64,000 nt of DNA from Silene latifolia (GCF_048544455.1 NC_133534.1:38192217-38256216), one strand, 5' to 3'; positions 43,142 to 56,379 are shown, numbered from the stretch's first letter. Notes: generated by a model not told the origin, from the sequence alone. Translations and numbers: made by a program.

Positions 43142-44075
43142 GAGCCCCACTTTGAATGAGGCTTGGACAAGGCGAAAGTCAAAGTATAGCCATCAGGTCA
43201 ATCGAAAATTACAACCTGACGACTATGGCGACGCGAGGCGGCTCAAGGGGTCTGAACCAAGGACCTATCGTCGGGAACATTTTAGAGTCTATCGACTATC
43301 GGGGAGAGTCGTTTAAAGTCCATTAGACTACGTAAGGAGGCTCGCCAGCCATAAGAAGAGACCATACCTGAGACTTCTTTCTCGAGATGCTTCCGGAGGT
43401 GCATAGCAGCTAAGGGTAAGCATAAGAGCTAAAGGATAAGACCTAAAAGATAAGTAAGGATTGTGCTAGGGTGTGGGACCCTAAAGTAGAGCATCGATGG
43501 GAAAGAGGCCAAATATAATTTCAACCTAAGGGGTAACTAAGGCTCGAGTGTAAGTACTCTGCCGGTCTGGGAACTTCTGGAGAACAACACCTTTATCGCA
43601 CTCCGTGGGGAAACAAGAAATATCGTGAGTAGCAGGACACAGGCGGGAACTGCTGGAAGAAATCTGCTTGGGTCGTCTTCAAACAAACTTCAGAAGAACT
43701 TGGGGTCGATGTTGATCTCTACGTCTCGAGAAGGACGATTGTATGTCGTGAACTCTCGTTGGGGAAACCTTATCAGGAACTTATCTCCATGTCTCGAGAG
43801 GGATTGTCTATCCGCTTACTCTCGCTGGGGGAATATAATGAAGGCGTGTCGAAACACCTGTCAGAGAATACTCGCTCGTTGTGACAAGCAAGGTCTTGGG
43901 AGCAATAATGTACGGTAGTCTGCAGTTGGCTTAAAGATGCAGATATGAGCGAAGAATAATCGTCAAACGGACCAGAAAAGATAAAATGGCATCGGGGAAG
44001 AGGCGCACCAAAGATGGGCCCATAAATAACGAACTCATAACGAATTTTTGAACATTCGTATGAAGGGAAGTTGAG
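43142..44075. other. Tat 2 terminal internal region upstream of the PMD gene
   Basis: Polypurine tract at 43142-43154 (minus strand CAAAGTGGGGCTC). 43142-43370 is conserved with Tat 1; the following 550 bp differ from Tat 1. It includes a single module arm at 43997. No gene supported. Confidence 0.5.
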
Positions 44076-44137
44076 GAAGAGGCGCAGCAAGAGCTGCGTC
44101 TCTTGGAAGAGGCGCAGCACCTACTGCGTCTATTCCT
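44076..44137 (+). promoter_or_regulatory. Palindromic doublet upstream of the Tat 2 PMD gene
   Basis: GAAGAGGCGCAGCA starts at 44076 and 44106, 30 bp apart, 137 bp before the ATG at about 44272. Same arrangement as 950-1011. Confidence 0.55.
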
Positions 44138-44271
44138 GGGGGTGTCTTTCCTGCGTAAAAACTCGATGAAACAGGGGTTTCATTTCATTATTTCGAAACA
44201 CAAATCATCAATTTCTCTCTCAAATCTCAACCATTTCCGCCAAAATTTGATCCAAAAGCTTACATTTTCCA

Positions 44272-47269
44272 TGACTAATCGAGGTATGTATATCATTCTT
44301 GCATTAATCTTCTATAATGGACGAATTGGATCGACAAAATTCAGGGTTTTCAACCCTAAAATGTCGAAAACTTGGGGCTTTTCCCCCAAATGATCTTGCC
44401 TTGTAAAATTAACCTTGTAAATGGCTAAATGGTAGTATAAGGATCATAACCATGTATTTGTTTCGAATTTTCGTTGAGTTTTGGGCATTTGAGCGAAATT
44501 GTGACGGTTTCACAGCTTAACCGTAAATTGCTTCGAAGACAGCCTTAGGGTCCCCATTTGCGATGAAACTTGATATTTGGAATCCTTGGATGATGGGTAA
44601 ACTTCCTAACATCTCAGAATTTTGGTTTGTGACGGCTTTTTCAGAACACTTTTCTAGGGCATAATCGCCGTTATAACGAAATGTTGTCGAAATTTCGACT
44701 CGAACCCATGACTAGGCTTCAACTTAGGCTTGACTTAACCCAAATTACCACATGAGGGATCGGGCTTGTGGGAATACGGCCAAAGATGGCGAGAAAAGAG
44801 CGACTTCGGGTCTTCTAAAACTCGAAAATCCCCTAATCAAGGTTCGTCGTCACTTGACGCGGCCTAAAATTACTTTAACGTTGCAGGTGACGAGGCTTCT
44901 ACTTCTGGGAAAGCTCCCATGGACATAGACACAGCCGTTGACGCTTCTCATGCTCTCGAGGAGGCTTTCACTGCTGTTGGGGCAGCTGCTGAGGTTGCTG
45001 AGGACGAGGTCCTCGAGGAGGAGGAGGAGGAGGCCCCGAGGCGGGCCAACATTGGGCGAGGTGGTCGTCAGCTGAGGGGAGCACCTGCGTGGGCTAAGAC
45101 CTGGGATAGCAGGCACTTGCTTTGAGCTGCGGAGGGTCACATGTCCTATAGGACGGTGAAGAGCTTGGTAATCTTGGATCCATTACTCATCACTCATCTT
45201 CTTTCATTTCATTTGCTCATATCTTTTCCAATTTCATTCAAACTAAAGATAGCTTTTGTTTCAAACCACAATAAGAGCCCGGGAACATCAGATCGTTCTC
45301 GGGCTACACGACGGCGATGGCGTGCTACGAGAGGCTGTCGGCGGAAGAGCGAGCCATGATCGAGCGGGGAGCATTTGGCGCCCTGATGCAGGCTTGGAGG
45401 GATATCGCGAAGAGGAAGTTGCGGGCTAACCTTAGCCTGGTTCGCGCTTTCTTGGACCGATTCTGGGACACGACTTCCACTTTTCACATGCCTTTTGGTG
45501 AGGTGGGAGTCACGTTGGAGGACTACGGTATGATCTTTGGTCTGCCGTGTGGGACCGAGGTGGTGGAGTGGCCGGAGACTGCCATGAGGGTGAACTCGGC
45601 CGAGGCTAGGAGGTTGATCGGCTGGAACTTGGCGCCGAAGGCTGCTGCAGTGCCTGGTTTGGTGCCTAGTTCTTACGTCTGAGACTACTTTGCGGGGAAG
45701 ACCCTGACGCTGGTGGTGATTGACGGGAGGGAAACGGCTCCTCCTCCCTGTACAGCTGAGCAGAGGGCCCGCTTGTGGCTCTGGTGGTTCTTGTCTTCGA
45801 TCTACCTTGGAGACAAGGGAGAGAGGCTGTCGACAAAGTTCCTTCCCTTTCTTTATGACCTGAGCTCCCTAGGACGTTGGGACTGGGTCACTGCTGGTAT
45901 TGCGGTCCTCATCCGCTTTATGAGGGCCATGGTTCGTCCGGAGTTTATGGAGAAGGGGACTTCTCCTGGTGCTGTCGGCCCTGGACTAATGTTGGAGGTA
46001 TGAACCTTCATCACTTCTCTTCCTTATCGAATTTCAAAAGATTGTTATTGACTATCTTGCTTCACAGGCGTGGGTGTACTCCTACTTCCCGAGCCTCTAG
46101 CCCAAGAGGACGGAGACGCTGGAGAAGGCCTATCCCGTTGTGAGGGATTAGGTGATGTGTCGCACGAGGAGCAAGCGTTCCTCTCATGGTGTCTACCGGC
46201 GGGACGTGAACGCTCTTCAGCTGGACAGCGTGAGCATCTTACTTATATTCATTTTACTTCTTTATTACTTTTTAACCGATCATAAGAATGATTTCTTACT
46301 TGTCTTTCCCCAGTGGGTGCCCAGGCCTTGGGCGGAGTACGCTGACGCTCCTCCTTTTGTGGCTGAGGTCCTTCGACCTAGGAGCTCGAGCCGGTTGCTG
46401 TTGAGGACATCGATGGGTCATGTGTGGTATTTGGGCGAGCGCTTGGCTCGTCAGTGCTCTCGGGATGTCTTGACGGTTCCCATCGATCCTCCTAGGACGA
46501 TGTTCAGGGAGCCTTTTGAGGCTGAGATGGAGGCTGACTTGGCTGGCGTTGGTGGTGACGCCCTTCTGCTTCCGGATGAGGACTACTCGGCGTTCCTCTA
46601 CGGGAGGTTGGCGTACTGGCCGGTTGTGGTGAGCATTTACTCTCCTTATGACCATTTCGAAAGTATGATGAACGATCATCGATTTAACGGCAATCTTTTG
46701 TCTTTGCAAGAGGTTGAGGCGGCGGGCATTGAGCCCCCAGAGTACCCCGAGACCCTCAAGTACACTGACGCGGCCGGGAGGACGACGATCTCCGTGCTGC
46801 GTGACTTCGACGTGGCTGTGACGAATGCTGGCTTGGACGATTGGCAGCATCTGATTCGGAGGGTGAGCCTCTAATTTGCATGATTTTTGTGTAAGAACAC
46901 ATTTTATTGAACTTATCCAATTATTGAGAACTTCTTATTTGAAAATGCAGGTTGCGCCGTCTGGGTTTGTGGCGTTATGGAGGGTAGCCAACCTGCGAGC
47001 TCGCCGTCGAGGCACTTGTCGGCGGTCGAGGTCGTCAGGTATGAACCTTTCGTCTACTTCATTTTTGAACTTTCTAACTTTTCTTATGATTGCTTGAAAT
47101 GATTGCCATGAGCCAATTTTGTTGTTTGCAGAGGGAGCGTGAGCTGGAGCGAGAGCTGGCCCAGTCTCGGGAGGAGACAGCTCGTTTGTTGAGGGAGCTC
47201 GAGGTCCGCGACGCCGAGGTTGCTGCTCTCGAGGCGAGAGTTGCGGAGTTAGGCGGCGACCGACAGTAG
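44272..47269 (+). pseudogene. Antisense plant mobile domain gene carried by Tat element 2
   Basis: Same structure as 1146-4160. Exon 1 reads ATGACTAATCGAG before a GTATGT donor; later exons are at 44888, 45275, 46068-46229 (54 codons, in frame), 46314-46628 (105 codons, in frame), 46710-46862, 46951-47038 and 47132-47269. It keeps the parts Tat 1 has lost, e.g. WVPRPWAEYADAPPF and LLLPDEDYSAFLYGRLAYWPVV, and ends with a coiled-coil-like tail (ERELAQSREETARLLREL..VAALEARVAELGGDRQ). Lesions: TGA at 45123 (Trp in copy 1), TGA at 45680 (Arg), TAG at 46098, TAG at 46149 (Trp), acceptor AG-to-AA at 45274 and 46709, and a small deletion in exon 7. Most are C-to-T or G-to-A. Together the two copies show the ancestral gene was complete. 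Confidence 0.8.
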
Positions 47270-48004
47270 TGTTTTTTTTTTGTTGTTTGTTTTGTTTGTT
47301 GTTGGCTGTATCTTGCACATTTGTACATTTTAGGACCCACATTTTGGACATTTTGGATTTTGCTTGGGGCTCGAGCCCCCAGTTTGTTGTACATGTCCCT
47401 CATTTGGTTGTATATATGATGGCATGAGTGCCTTTCTTCTTTGGGTTGCGTTGTTTGTACTGCGCAGTTAGCTTTGAACAGGTTTGGTAGATGACAGTTT
47501 ACGCCGTCATGCTGCCGAAATTTACATAGAAATTCACGTAAAACATACATTTGTATATATGGCCTAAATTAGCGCAAAACGAATGACTCAAAAGTGCAAA
47601 AATGCAAAAATGCAAAAAATTTACCGGAAATGACCGGACGGTAGGGAGGGTTACCCTCAAAAAAATGAAAAAAATAGAAACCTATAAGTTAGAAATGAAA
47701 TGTAGGACGGGAGTGGAATGATTCCCCAAAAAAAGAAAAAATAAAAAGAAATATATAAGTTTGAAATAAATTACATTAAATTGGAGAAATGATTCCCCGA
47801 AAAAAGAAAAATAGAAAGAAATATATAAGTGTGCTAAAATGACGAAAATGCTGATATTGCCTCGAAATGCGTGCCCGTGGAATTAGGAAACACGAACTAT
47901 GGTAACTTTGACGTATTTACCAAAATAATAACCCGTATGAATAGGAAATTATTCGCTAAGGAATTTAGGAAAGATCCAACGCGGAAAATCAGAGACGTTC
48001 TTTG
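47270..48004. other. Spacer between the two antisense genes of Tat 2
   Basis: Counterpart of 4161-4902: presumed PMD 3' UTR, then A-rich repeats (a GATTCCCC-AAAAAAGAAAAATA unit twice around 47720-47820). No gene. Confidence 0.45.
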
Positions 48005-48006
48005 AG

Positions 48007-48116
48007 GAAGAGCGCGGCAGAGCTGCGTCCCTTCGAAGAGGCGTGGCGGAGTCTTGCTTTGTTCCCGGTGTATCCGTCCTGGCGGATTTTAGGAAACAGA
48101 ATTTAGTATAAATAGA
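48007..48116 (+). promoter_or_regulatory. Promoter of the Tat 2 DUF7745-like gene
   Basis: Degenerate module doublet (48007 and 48035, 28 bp) followed by TATAAATAG at about 48108, 93 bp before the ATG at 48201. Retention of the TATA box and its distance in both copies supports a real promoter. Confidence 0.6.
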
Positions 48117-48200
48117 AACGTCGATAGAGGTTTTATTCACACAATTCTTCCATCTCTTCCTTCGTCTTATTACATAAAACTCTCAAAATAATCATTCATC

Positions 48201-49684
48201 ATGAATACTCTAGAGATTCGTCTAAATGAGTGGACAAATGAGTTTTCCAACGTGGAGAAACACGACATGGGTGCTTATAATCTTGGATCATTGTTGAGTT
48301 TGAAGCTTATCAAGGTGGTCAAACCATTCCTAGATGCTTGTCTTGATTATTGGGACCCGAATTATCACGTTTTTGCTTTCCCCGGAGGTGACATTTGCCC
48401 ATTTCCTGAAGAAATTGTTGCGATCGGTGAGTGGGACCCAGAACACTTTCCTGCTATTCCTTCTACTTCACAAGGGTATAAGAACAAGTTTTGAGACTTG
48501 CTTGGGTTGACAAGAATTGAGGTGGACCGTCTAGTGACCTCGAAAGGAGTGCGAATGTTGGACTTTATTGACCGATTCATTAACAAGGCCGACCCCACCA
48601 TCTCTTATGTTGCTAGGCAAAGGGCATTCGGATTTTGCTTGTTACATGTATATGTCCTTCAAGGGCATGTTGATGAGGATTTGAGAGGTGATCCCCGTTT
48701 CCTGAGCCTAGTTGAGCAAATGGGCGTGCGGGAGCCCACTGTTTATGTTTAGGAGAGATCCTATTGGGTTTGGATAACAGGAAAGCCAACCGTGACCTAC
48801 CTTATTTGGAAAGTCCCATTATCTTGCAGGTAAAAGAATAAAGAATTTCTTCTCTTCTTTTTCTTGTTTTTTTTTCGTTTTTTTTAACACCTGCTTTTTT
48901 TTGGTAGGTTTGGCTTATGGAGCGTCTTCGATTGATCGAGCCCCCAGTTAATGTTCCTGCCTATCATGCTCGCTTAATTGCTATGAGGACTAGGCTCTAC
49001 ATGGTGGACTTCACTCGAGTCTGCAATTATTGAGAAAACAAATTGAAGAGTGATGATGGCCCCTTGATTAGATGGATTGTACCATGGTGGCATCTCAAAT
49101 CTGTCACTGGGGTATCTTCCTTGGATCCTACCCGATCTGTGCGCATTCCTGGCTTGGAATTCATGGTATGCATCTTCCCGGAGAGGCTGATGAGACAGGT
49201 TGGACTGAAGCAGACAATCCCGAAGCTTGACACTGTCCTGCAGACTGCCGTGGCGCTTACTATTGAGAGTTGAAGGGAATGGGCCATTAAATGGGTTCAA
49301 AGAATCGTATGGTTCTTGAACTCTTCTGTTAGTGCCTTATGGGTGTCGGACTCCTATCTGCGGTGGAGGAAAGCTACTACTCCGGAGGAGCGTGAGAGAT
49401 TGAGGAAGCGCGAGCCCGTTGACTACAAGGTGCGCGAGGTGGAAAAGGAGAAAGAAAAGCATCTGACTGAAGGAGAGGAAGAAGTCGGGTTTCGAGTTGT
49501 TCATCCTTCGAAGAAACCGAAGACCTCTCCTGCCGTGGACAAAGTGATTGGCAAGAATGGGAAGGCTAGACCACGAGAAAGACCGTTGGTGATTAGGTAC
49601 GAAGTGGCGCAAGAGCGTCCGGCTCGAGGTCGTGACAAGAAATATGACAAAAATGACAAGGGCAAAGGGAAAATGGAGGAATAG
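48201..49684 (+). pseudogene. Antisense DUF7745-like gene carried by Tat element 2
   Basis: Starts MNTLEIRLNEWTNEF. Exon 1 is 48201-48829, the intron 48830-48907 and exon 2 48908-49684, ending GKGKMEE. The N-terminal region VVKPFLDACLDYWDPNYHVF and the basic tail (RDKKYDKNDKGKGK) match Tat 1. Stops: TGA 48492, TGA 49031 (where copy 1 has Trp) and TGA 49271 (Arg in copy 1). A frame loss is near 48730. The N-terminal frame is cleaner here than in Tat 1. Function unknown; the family name is my best match by sequence style. Confidence 0.65.
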
Positions 49685-49688
49685 CCCA

Positions 49689-50365
49689 AGTCTTTACTAT
49701 TATTTATTATTATGATTGTAATAAGAAGGTGGGGTTTTTAGAATCCTAGCCTATTTTATTATTTTTTTTCTTTAGCGTTATTATTATTATTATGTAACGT
49801 ACTATTATTATTATTAAAAAATGAATGAAATAAAGGAGGTTAATTGGTTATGAAACCGTTGTGATTTTCTATTTATTATTCTTGTCGAATTCCAAATGCA
49901 ACTGCAAATGTCCTTCTATTTACATTTTAAAATTAATGGGTTATATCCTGCAAAGGATTGCCTACGTATTCATTAAAAAAATGAAATCAAAGCCTTGCGC
50001 GTAATTCGAGTAAATGTAAAAGAATAATTGTTCTAAGCAAGAGCTTGTAATGAACTTAGAAGATAAGCATGAGCTTTTACTTACTCTTAAGGTGCAATTT
50101 AGTTTATTTGACGATATGAGGATGACAAATTATCAAAATGCAAGAGCAGGGTGACATTAGCTTATTTCAGCTTGGCCAGGGGCCGTTTATTTAGTGCCAC
50201 AAGAGCGACACATGAGGTTACGCGAGGCGCGTTTTTGTTCCTATTCTAGGCATAATACCGCTTTTGTTGGTCAAGGTTTGTTGGGTTGGCAAATTCATTC
50301 CCATCTAGGTCTGTGATTCTAACCGCACCTCCTGGAAGTATGGACTTGACTAGAAATGGCCCAGT
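49689..50365. other. Convergent spacer of Tat 2
   Basis: (TTA)n-rich microsatellite stretches at about 49695-49815, then sequence matching 6740-7223. It includes the degraded end of integrase on the minus strand, downstream of the TAG at 50366. No further gene. Confidence 0.5.
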
Positions 50366-50699
50366 CTAATTAGGTTTGAATTTTCCTCGTGGATCGACAG
50401 GTAAAAGAGCTCTAATTGACTTGAGTACTAAGTTTCCTTCCTTGATGTTCCTTGGCTTGACCCTTTTGTTGAAGGCTCGTTTGATACGTGATTGATATGT
50501 TTGGACATTATGTAATGCGCGTAGCCTACGTTCATCCAGGAGGATGAGTTCTTCATATCTATCCCTCTTCCAATCGGCTTCCGGGATTTGACTTTCGAGT
50601 AAGATACGCAATGATGGTATTTCTAACTCGACTGGCTGTACAGCTTCCATGCCGTAGGTCAAATAGAAAGGGGTGGCCCTAGTGGGCGTCCTAACAGAT
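50366..50699 (-). pseudogene. pol: Tat 2 integrase C-terminal part
   Basis: Reads TPFYLTYGMEAVQPVELEIPS...RAFNKRVKPRNIKEGNLVLKS and stops at TAG 50368-50366, where Tat 1 has Trp (KPNWAGPY). Cut at 50704 by the Angela-like insertion; the upstream part resumes at 59442. Confidence 0.85.
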
Positions 50700-50704
50700 G
50701 TACG

Positions 50705-51999
50705 TGTTGGAAATTTTGTCCTCGACAATAGTGCGATCAGATGATTTAAATATCATTATTAAATCTCATACTAAGAATACGTGAGGGATGATTCTTTATA
50801 TAGTCGACTGACCGTCATTAATCGGTAATGACTGGCTAACTAGAGTTTGACATTACTGTCGTGTGACGGTGGTGGTCAGTTGATCCCTTTAGGTCACACC
50901 TATAGGATTAGGCCCAAATAGATATTTAATTAATTGTATGCGATACAGATTAATTAATTTCTTAATTGTGGGAGTGCAATTTTACGTCTTATTGTAATGT
51001 GATTAAATAAGATTTAATTTAGTAATTAAGTGTTAAATTACCAAATTAGTTGAGGCATTTAATAAGTTTTGAGGTAGAGGTAATTAGTTATTTAAAGTTA
51101 CAAGAAGTTGTAATTTTAACAAACTAGTAATCACGGGACCCATTATATGTTGATATAATGGTAGTATACTACTCAAAAAGTGGAGTGTATATTATATTAT
51201 TAATTGTAATATTTAAGTGTTAAATGATTACATTAATAATTAAATATGTAAGATAGTTAAACATATGACTTATAAGCATTTGTGGGACAAATGACAATAG
51301 GCAAAAATAGACCAAAATGGGTCCAATATTTCGGCCAAATGAAGATAACAAAAGATTCTCTTTTGTCTTTTGTTTGTGTTGGTTATAGTGTGTGTGACAT
51401 ATCACACAAGCCTTTTCATACTACTTCTTACACCTTTGTTCCTTACACTCAACAAATACATTACAAGAGAGTAAAAACAAAAGAAAAATGATTCCCTAAA
51501 TGGGAGATTGGCCACCGGTTTTTGGCACTCTATATAGAGCATTAGTTGCTCAATTTTTCTAGTTGTTCTTTGCTTGTTTTTCTCTTTATATTTCCCTCAC
51601 ATGAAAATTGCAAAAATCTCTCGAAAATACTAATACACTCAATATATTACTAGAGGTAGTAATACTAGAAATATTAGTAATATTAAGGAAACATTTCTAC
51701 TACACCCTAGTTAATATTAGTAGGAATTTTTGGGATTAATCTTGGGTGCAACTTATTGGAGTGTCTTCGATACTTGGAGTCTTAGGAGGATCATCCATCA
51801 TATTTAGCTCAAGAACAAGTGAAGGAAGGTGATCTTACTTGTGCCCATATATTTCGAACCATATAGCAATGTAAGGGACATTGTTTTTCTTATAAATCTT
51901 TCATTTTGTTATGCATGCACTAGATCTAAAGAACATATAATTAACAAGTTAATTAGTTCAATATTAGAGGAGTCTAATAATAGGTATATGAACCTAACA
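50705..51999 (+). mobile_element. 5' LTR of the Angela-like element
   Basis: TGTTGGAAATTTTGTCC..GAACCTAACA, 1295 bp; TATA-like TTTATATAG at 50795-50803. Confidence 0.92.
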
Positions 52000-52001
52000 A
52001 G

Positions 52002-52013
52002 TGGTATCAGAGC
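52002..52013 (+). other. Primer-binding site of the Angela-like element
   Basis: TGGTATCAGAGC, the classic initiator-tRNA-Met complement, two to three bases after the LTR end. Confidence 0.92.
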
Positions 52014-54125
52014 ATAAGGATGTTGCATGCATAATCGGTTATTGTTTTTCCGAGTTAAAATGTTAACATATAAAACTAAAAATTTGTGATTTATAAGTAT
52101 AAGCCACGAAATCACCATGCATGTTATATATTCTGGTCCTAAAATGTTTTTTGGTCATTTTTATGATTTATGGAAATTTATTGCTCTTTTTAATGTTTTT
52201 TGGTCATTTTATTACATTTTTATGGCTAAAATGGGAATTAAAATGCTAAAAATAGTTAAACTAAATTTCTGACCTTGGAAATTTTATATAACCTCACATG
52301 CATATTTTAAAAGTTGTATGTAAAAAGTAGAGTTAATTTGAATAATATTTCATGATTTATGATTTTTATGAGATAAAAATGGATTAAAAGAGGTAAAATG
52401 GTCAAAAATAGTTAAATCTCGAATTAAGTCATGATATTTTAATATGATGTCACATGCATAATTTACAGAGAGTATGTAAATTTCTAGATTAAAAGATGTC
52501 TTTTAGCATGATTTATGGATTTTTAGAGTAAAAATGGCATAAATAGTGACTATTTTAGCAAAATTAGCTAACTCGTATTGCATGGCTTGAGAAAATTATT
52601 TTAAGTTGCATTAATATCCCACTAATAAGATCTAAGGTTGTAAAAATTTTTGAAGTAATTTTTGGATGCTTTAAATATTTTATGAGATAAAACCGATAAA
52701 ATGCAACTATATTTTCTCAAAATTAATTCGAATATTTTAACCATGATTTTTGACATTATGAGTGTCATGGAATTATTCCAGAATGTTCAAAAAATTTAAA
52801 ATTCAAATTTTGAAATTTTATAATTTAATTTGGATTTATTTCATATAAATAATGATTTTAAGGTCAAAAATGAGTATAAAATTAAATCAAGTTTAATTAT
52901 TGTCAAAAATTATGTGATGACTAATTTTTGAATCCTAAAAGGTGTTAGGATAATTAAGTTGAGCTTAGATGTGATTTAAGTGTTAATTAGTGATTTTAAA
53001 AGGTTATTATCACGCATTTCCATAAAACCGGGTTATACGTACGGTATAAATTAAATAGGGCGATTTGGCACATTATTTAGCATGATAGATACATATTATA
53101 ATGCTGCATATTTCAATTGTTGAATGTTTTTTATTTATATAATTTTGAATTATGTAATTTTATCTTAGTATGGCCTTAGTTTAATCGATATTACCCGTAA
53201 TGAAAGGAAATATTGATTCGATTGTAATTTAATGTGATCTCGTATCACTTCTATTTTTATTAGTTTTTCCATTTTACAAATGTATAATAGGAATAACTTT
53301 GTATTTTTATTATTATTTGTAATTATGGAGCATCTTCAAAGACGGTGCCATTCGGAAAGGTGATCCGACGAAGACGGTGTCTTGGGAGGCGTGCCAGTTG
53401 AAGATTCAAGGGACCAAAGGAGTTGGTTTCCGAATATGTAATAGATTATTTGATTTTCTATTTTTAGGAAGGCCATACTAGGAATTTGATTTATTGCTTT
53501 GCATTTCTTTTAATATGTTGCATGCATTGCCAAATCGCCAAAACAACACATGCATATCATATCGAGTCATCGACCGTGTCAATTATAATTATCGTAGTTC
53601 ACCGCTTTAGTTCACTTAAAACGTGATAGATAATAAATTGACAAGACCTCTCACATATAATAATTGAGATATAGCCTTACCAAATAGTAGAAACCCATGA
53701 AGTACCAATTTCATAAGGGAGTTAATCCGGCTTCACCGTAATACAAACCTTGTTACGTTGGCGCAGTGGGGTAGTAAAATGTTATTACATCGAAATTTGG
53801 ATTGAGCTCAACGGAAGTATTGTTGACCGTAGTCGCATGTGTTCCGGGCTAAAGATGAGAATTAGAGTAATTTTTATCGACCGAGAGTTCAAAAGTAGAA
53901 TCGATTAAAGAGTTAATCCACCGAGTTATATTAATAAGGGATGAATCGGCTCACCGTGCCCTTATTAATATGAATTTGGATCTCGGAATCATTTATAATA
54001 GTTGGGTGGAGGTCACTATATAAATGCAATATTTGTAGTTAAATTTACGAGTATTATTAAAACGATAGATAATAATTAATTCCTTCATTTCCTTTTTTGT
54101 AGTCAAATTTGTTTTATCAACCGCA
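52014..54125 (+). other. Long 5' leader of the Angela-like element
   Basis: 2.1 kb, AT-rich, no open frame of note. Bases 53330-53430 are GC-richer (ACGGTGCCATTCGGAAAGG, ACGGTGTCTTGGGAGGC) and may be structured. A long leader is typical of BARE/Angela elements. Confidence 0.6.
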
Positions 54126-55160
54126 ATGGCAACTCCAATCACGTCCGCATCCACTAGTTCCACCGCGCTTAACAATGTGTCATGGCTCCGATCCTTCATG
54201 GATCGATGTAAGTTAGAAAAGAATGGGTCTAATTTCGCCGATTGGGACGCGCAACTTCGCTTGGCCGCACAAGGTGACGACAAGCTTCGTTACCTTACCG
54301 AGGCATCTCCCTCCGAACCTAATGCTAGGTCCACCTCTGCCGCTAGGAAAACCTATGAGGTTTACCAAAAGGAGTCAGCCGCGATCAAAAATGTGTTGAT
54401 CTTTGCTTGGAGGCCGAACTCAACCGTAGTGTTATAAAGATTAGCACCGCTCATGAGATCTACATGAAGCTTGTGAACATGTTTTCACGAGCTCCTAGGG
54501 TCATTCAATATGAGGCGGCTTCCGCATTCTTTGATCTTAACATCAAGGAGGGCCAAAAGGTGAGCCCACATGTGCTCAAGTTGATGGAGCATGTTGAGAC
54601 CTTGAAAATGCATAAGGTGGAAATTCCCAATGAACTCGTAATTGATAGAATTCTTCATTCCCTCAACAAAATCAAAGCATATGTTCGATTCCGGGTGAAT
54701 TTTAATATGCAAGATAAGAAAGTTTCTCTTGATCAGTTGCACAAAATGCTTGTGCAAGCCGAAAGGAACATGGGGCTAAGTGTTAGCACCACCAAAGATG
54801 TGCTCAATGTCAATCATAAGAGCAAGGGAACCTTCAAGAAAGGTGGTAAGAAGGGGAAGAAGCGAACTCCCAACAGGAATATAGCTAAAGCTTGTGAAGC
54901 TAGCTCCTCCAAGCCCAAGTACAGTGCCCCCACTGGGGACAAGTGCCACTATTGTTGTGGTATTGGGCATTGGAAGAGAAACTGTTCGAAATACCTTGGC
55001 GACATCAAAGCTGGAAAGGTTATTCCAGTAGGTATATAACTATCCCTATTTTTATGTTTCAATCTCAACCTTGGTATAAAGATACAAGTTGTGATGATTA
55101 CCCTTTTTATTGTAAATAGGGCCTCCTAGCAAGGACAAAGGCAAGGAGAAGCAAGCCTAG
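54126..55160 (+). pseudogene. gag: Angela-like Gag with a candidate gag-specific intron
   Basis: Starts MATPITSASTSSTALNNVSW. Capsid features are FADWDAQLRLAAQGDDKLRYL, TAHEIYMKLVNMFS, VSPHVLKLMEHVETLKMHKVEIPNEL and LDQLHKMLVQAERNMG, followed by a basic stretch and a CCHC knuckle CHYCCGIGHWKRNC with KYLGDIKAGKV. One base is missing near 54410 (LIFAW for LIFALEAEL), the only lesion. The unspliced frame stops just after VIPVGI. A GT..AG intron at 55032-55119 (88 nt) would instead continue into PPSKDKGKEKQA-stop at 55160. BARE is reported to splice a ~100-nt intron here to make a gag-only mRNA, so this fits lineage and mechanism. Confidence 0.8.
55032..55119 (+). other. Candidate intron at the end of gag
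   Basis: Donor G/GTATATAAC, acceptor TGTAAATAG/GG, T-rich upstream of the acceptor, 88 nt. Splicing adds a short basic tail and a stop codon. Confidence 0.5.
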
Positions 55161-56379
55161 AGAATCATGTGGGAAGCTAGAGTAGCCGACCGTGGTGATG
55201 GATCAATGGAAGCTTGGCTTTTATTTGCTTTGTCTTTAATTTTATGATGTATTTAATGTTTTTAGAACTATTTTGATTTCCTTGTGTGACTAGGAAATTG
55301 GCTTGTATCCTTTAAACACGGATTGTATTTTGGATATTTGTGACTTGGTTTGCAACCCAAGTCACTTGTTTTATTACGATTACTTGTTCTAAAAACATCA
55401 TCACTAATTACTTGCGTAGAGAAACCTTAGAAAGACAACTTAAATTGATCAAATAGACGATTATGATGATGGGATCATTATATGTCCATAAGCTATGAAT
55501 TTGATTCTCCTTATGTCATTATTACTAAAAGTAACAACTTACTTATGTAAGATCAATTATAAAGTTGTAATGAGTTTTGAACTCATTAAGTAGAGAATTT
55601 AAGATACCGTATGGACATATTATTCTAAACGAATGGTCAACCGGGAGATACCTAGAATAGAGAGTCTATTAAACAGATGACATGGATAAGACTCGCATAT
55701 TATCAAGCTGCCATGTTAGGATGGCCTTTTGAAAGCTAATACATAGTCTAGGTAAACTCCTAATACTCCGTTAAATATATATATGTTTGTGACTCACAAA
55801 GCTATCTCTCAAGAATATAGATGTATTTCTGAGAGATAGAGTGGGAGTAGATTGAATCGTCACAAACATCTCTTATAGTTGGAATGTTACTTTGTGAAAG
55901 TAATGGAATTATAGAGTGGGAGTGTAGTTGAACTATATTCTATGAAGATAGAATGAGAGCATAGTTCAGTGGGAGTTTATCGCACATGTCTTATTGTTTA
56001 AAAATATTACTTTGTGAAAGTGATAGTATCATGACCTTGTTACATACGAGCCGAAGCATTACAATCCGAAAATTGTTACTCAAGAGTAGATTTACTTTAA
56101 TGTGAGAGTCTCCTTAAAGGTAAATATAGCTTCAGAGTACATAAATGCATAAGATTTACATGAAGATGTTGATCAAAATTAATTATGTTAGGAATTGCCG
56201 CATTTCATATTAATGAAGAATGGCAAATGAGATTAAAATTCGCTTTTCTAAAATGGGAATTTAGAGAAGGAAGTGTTTGAAACACGAAACCTTAGATGAA
56301 GATCTAAGAATCTTAATATATTATGCGTAGCTATCTTAAGTGATCACAAGATGGTCTTAAGCTAGCATTAAAGGATTAT
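55161..56379 (+). other. Unrecognisable pol remnant of the Angela-like element
   Basis: Protease and integrase would be expected here. I can read no DDE, zinc-finger or protease motif, and stops are frequent in all frames. Either deleted or decayed beyond recognition. Confidence 0.45.

Noticed and set aside
53758..53775. Box-A-like TGGCGCAGTGGGGTAG in the Angela-like leader
   Set aside because: No box B or tRNA fold follows within range.
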